DNA from: Caldifarciminota bacterium UBA2202
Lineage (GTDB): Bacteria; Hydrothermota; 32-111
Direction: 5' to 3'
Assembly: GCA_002327905.1 (NCBI GenBank)
Contig: DCUY01000071.1
Span: 1-6,614, forward strand
Length of the DNA stretch: 6,614 nt
Positions 5,461 through 6,614 of the stretch are shown piece after piece (position 1 is the first letter of the stretch; each line of letters starts with the position of its first letter). The position numbers and the translations under genes are program-made. Under the pieces are notes generated by a model. It saw only the letters and a program-made list of their open reading frames with translations. It was not told the DNA's origin and made no database searches.

Positions 5461-6614
5461 CTTCCCTCCAATCTGACAATGTCATCTCTCTCCGGTCCCA
5501 CTGCAAGATGCGATATTTTCGTATTCGTTTCTTCTCTGAGGATTTTTATAAAATTACCGATATTTCTGCTGATTCTTCCTTTCTTTAAATCCACTATGTC
5601 TTTGTCTGTCCATCCGTTTATTGTTCTGTAAACGGGTGTGACATTGGAAAGAATTTTATTTGTATCAGGATAAGCTTTGAGGATTTTTCCATTATATTCA
5701 TAAGCCGTGCATATTCTTATTTTTTCAACATTGGCCAGTATATCAAGCTTTGTCACTATTATCTCATCGCACCTGTTTAGGAATACCGCGTATCTCAATG
5801 CAAATAAATCAAGCCAGCCGCAGTCTCTCACCCTTCCGGTGGTTGCTCCGTACTCTCCGCCCCTCTCTCTCATCATCCTGTCCGTCTTATCATCCATCTT
5901 TGTAGGAAAGGGTCCGTTCCCCACTCTTGTTGCATACGCCTTGGTTATGCCTATCACATTGTATTTGAAGAACGGAGGTATTCCGCTTCCGGCAAATGCG
6001 TATAAGGAAATCGGATGTGATGATGTGACATACGGGTATGTTCCAAAATCAATGTCAAGCATTGTCGCCTGAGCTCCCTCAAAAAGAATCTTCTTTTTCT
6101 CTTCAATAAGCATTCTCGCAAATTCATCGGTATTTACTATTTTGTCCTTGATTCTTCTGATTTTAGGAATTAAGGACTCTATTATTTTTTCAGGATCTAT
6201 TTTATCTGTTTTGTACCCTGCTGATTTTGTCTTATTGAAAAACTCGGCATATTTTCGTATCTTCTCCTTCATCTCTTTCTCATCAAGAAGGTCTCCCGCC
6301 CTTATGCCTGTTCTGTCATATTTATCAACATAACATGGCCCTATTCCTGATTTTGTTGTGCCTATGCTCAATCTGCCTTTTGCCTCTTCAGATGCTATGT
6401 CGATTTTTTTATGAAAATCAAAGAGTATATGAGCTCTTGATGATATTCTGAGATTATCAATGGAAATATTTAATGAAGAGAGATGGTCTATCTCATTCAT
6501 CAGTTCGTCAATATCAATTACAACTCCGTTTCCGATTAAAGAGAGTTTTCCCCTGACTATTCCTGAGGGTATAAGATGAAGGACAATCTTCTTTCCCTTG
6601 ACAACAATTGTGTG
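5457..6614 (-). CDS. purA: Adenylosuccinate synthetase, 5' end outside the window
   Basis: This enzyme joins IMP and aspartate with GTP hydrolysis to give adenylosuccinate, the first committed step from IMP to AMP, in the cytoplasm. The reading frame stays open to the right edge: before the first in-frame ATG (6500) there are 38 further codons that align with the family, beginning HTIVV and including LHLIPSGI and IGNGVV, so 6500 is not the start. The visible part is 385 residues. About 40 are missing, including the GDEGKGK phosphate loop, and the first visible residue appears to be the catalytic His (His41 in E. coli). Counting from the 6500 Met: GTTKSGIGP (48-55) followed by Y57, K60 and R63, the family's active-site signature; FEGAQ (140-144); GTYPYVTSS (153-161); GATTGRVR (218-225), with both substrate-binding arginines; VTKLD (249-253), guanine recognition; VGPERDD near the end. 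One oddity is HPISLYA at 162-168, where nearly all relatives have an NTTAGG-like run. The TGA stop overlaps the next start. Identification is very secure. Confidence 0.97.
   Translation of the reverse strand, partial: HTIVVKGKKIVLHLIPSGIVRGKLSLIGNGVVIDIDELMNEIDHLSSLNISIDNLRISSRAHILFDFHKKIDIASEEAKGRLSIGTTKSGIGPCYVDKYDRTGIRAGDLLDEKEMKEKIRKYAEFFNKTKSAGYKTDKIDPEKIIESLIPKIRRIKDKIVNTDEFARMLIEEKKKILFEGAQATMLDIDFGTYPYVTSSHPISLYAFAGSGIPPFFKYNVIGITKAYATRVGNGPFPTKMDDKTDRMMRERGGEYGATTGRVRDCGWLDLFALRYAVFLNRCDEIIVTKLDILANVEKIRICTAYEYNGKILKAYPDTNKILSNVTPVYRTINGWTDKDIVDLKKGRISRNIGNFIKILREETNTKISHLAVGPERDDIVRLEGR
5465..5469 (-). promoter_or_regulatory. Ribosome binding site of the Wzi-like gene
   Basis: On the minus strand the bases read TTGGAGGGAAG directly before the ATG at 5460, giving GGAGG 4 nt from the start, which is somewhat close. 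It lies inside the last purA codons (Glu-Gly-Arg). Together with the in-frame stop upstream it fixes the start and gives this gene its own initiation signal in addition to any coupling from purA. Confidence 0.75.

Noticed and set aside
5457..6500. purA start at the ATG at 6500
   Set aside because: The frame continues upstream with residues clearly conserved in PurA (LHLIPSG, IGNGVV), so the gene is cut by the window edge and does not start there.
1..6614. A defence island, mobile element or CRISPR system
   Set aside because: No transposase, integrase, nuclease-helicase defence module, terminal repeat or spaced direct repeat was found; all DNA is accounted for by five conventional genes.

Overview
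The window is a fully coding, single-strand (minus) stretch with five genes in a row. In the direction of transcription (right to left) they are: the 3' part of purA (adenylosuccinate synthetase), a secreted beta-rich protein that looks like a Wzi-type outer-membrane capsule protein, a multi-pass MOP/Wzx-type oligosaccharide flippase, a PhnP-like metallo-beta-lactamase-fold hydrolase, and a complete uvrB (excision-repair helicase subunit). There is no intergenic DNA: each stop codon sits inside the next start as ATGA, at all four junctions (5457-5460, 4045-4048, 2741-2744, 1986-1989). No RNA gene, mobile element, CRISPR array, convincing promoter or terminator is visible. The operon promoter must lie beyond the right edge, and the transcript may continue past the left edge.

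Organism: a bacterium (UvrB, bacterial-type PurA, good Shine-Dalgarno sequences) with moderately AT-rich DNA. A signal-peptide-bearing barrel-like protein next to a flippase suggests a diderm (Gram-negative) cell. The very tight packing, the mixed gene content and some unusual residues in PurA would fit an uncultured candidate-phylum genome, but the phylum cannot be fixed from this sequence and I do not name one.

Layout: 5457-6614 purA, cut by the window edge right at the catalytic-histidine region; 4045-5460 Wzi-like outer-membrane protein; 2741-4048 flippase; 1986-2744 MBL-fold hydrolase; 1-1989 uvrB.

How the genes relate: the barrel-like protein and the flippase form a plausible functional pair. 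The flippase would move lipid-linked sugar units across the inner membrane, and the Wzi-like protein would anchor or display the polymer at the surface. No glycosyltransferase, polymerase or export gene is in view, so the pathway is incomplete here. PurA (AMP synthesis) and UvrB (DNA repair) are housekeeping proteins with no obvious biochemical link to that pair. The MBL hydrolase has a complete predicted metal site and an unknown physiological substrate. The clearest oddities are the run of four identical 4-nt overlaps, the uneven presence of ribosome binding sites at them, and a replaced, normally near-invariant segment in PurA. I see no convincing new defence or mobile system here.
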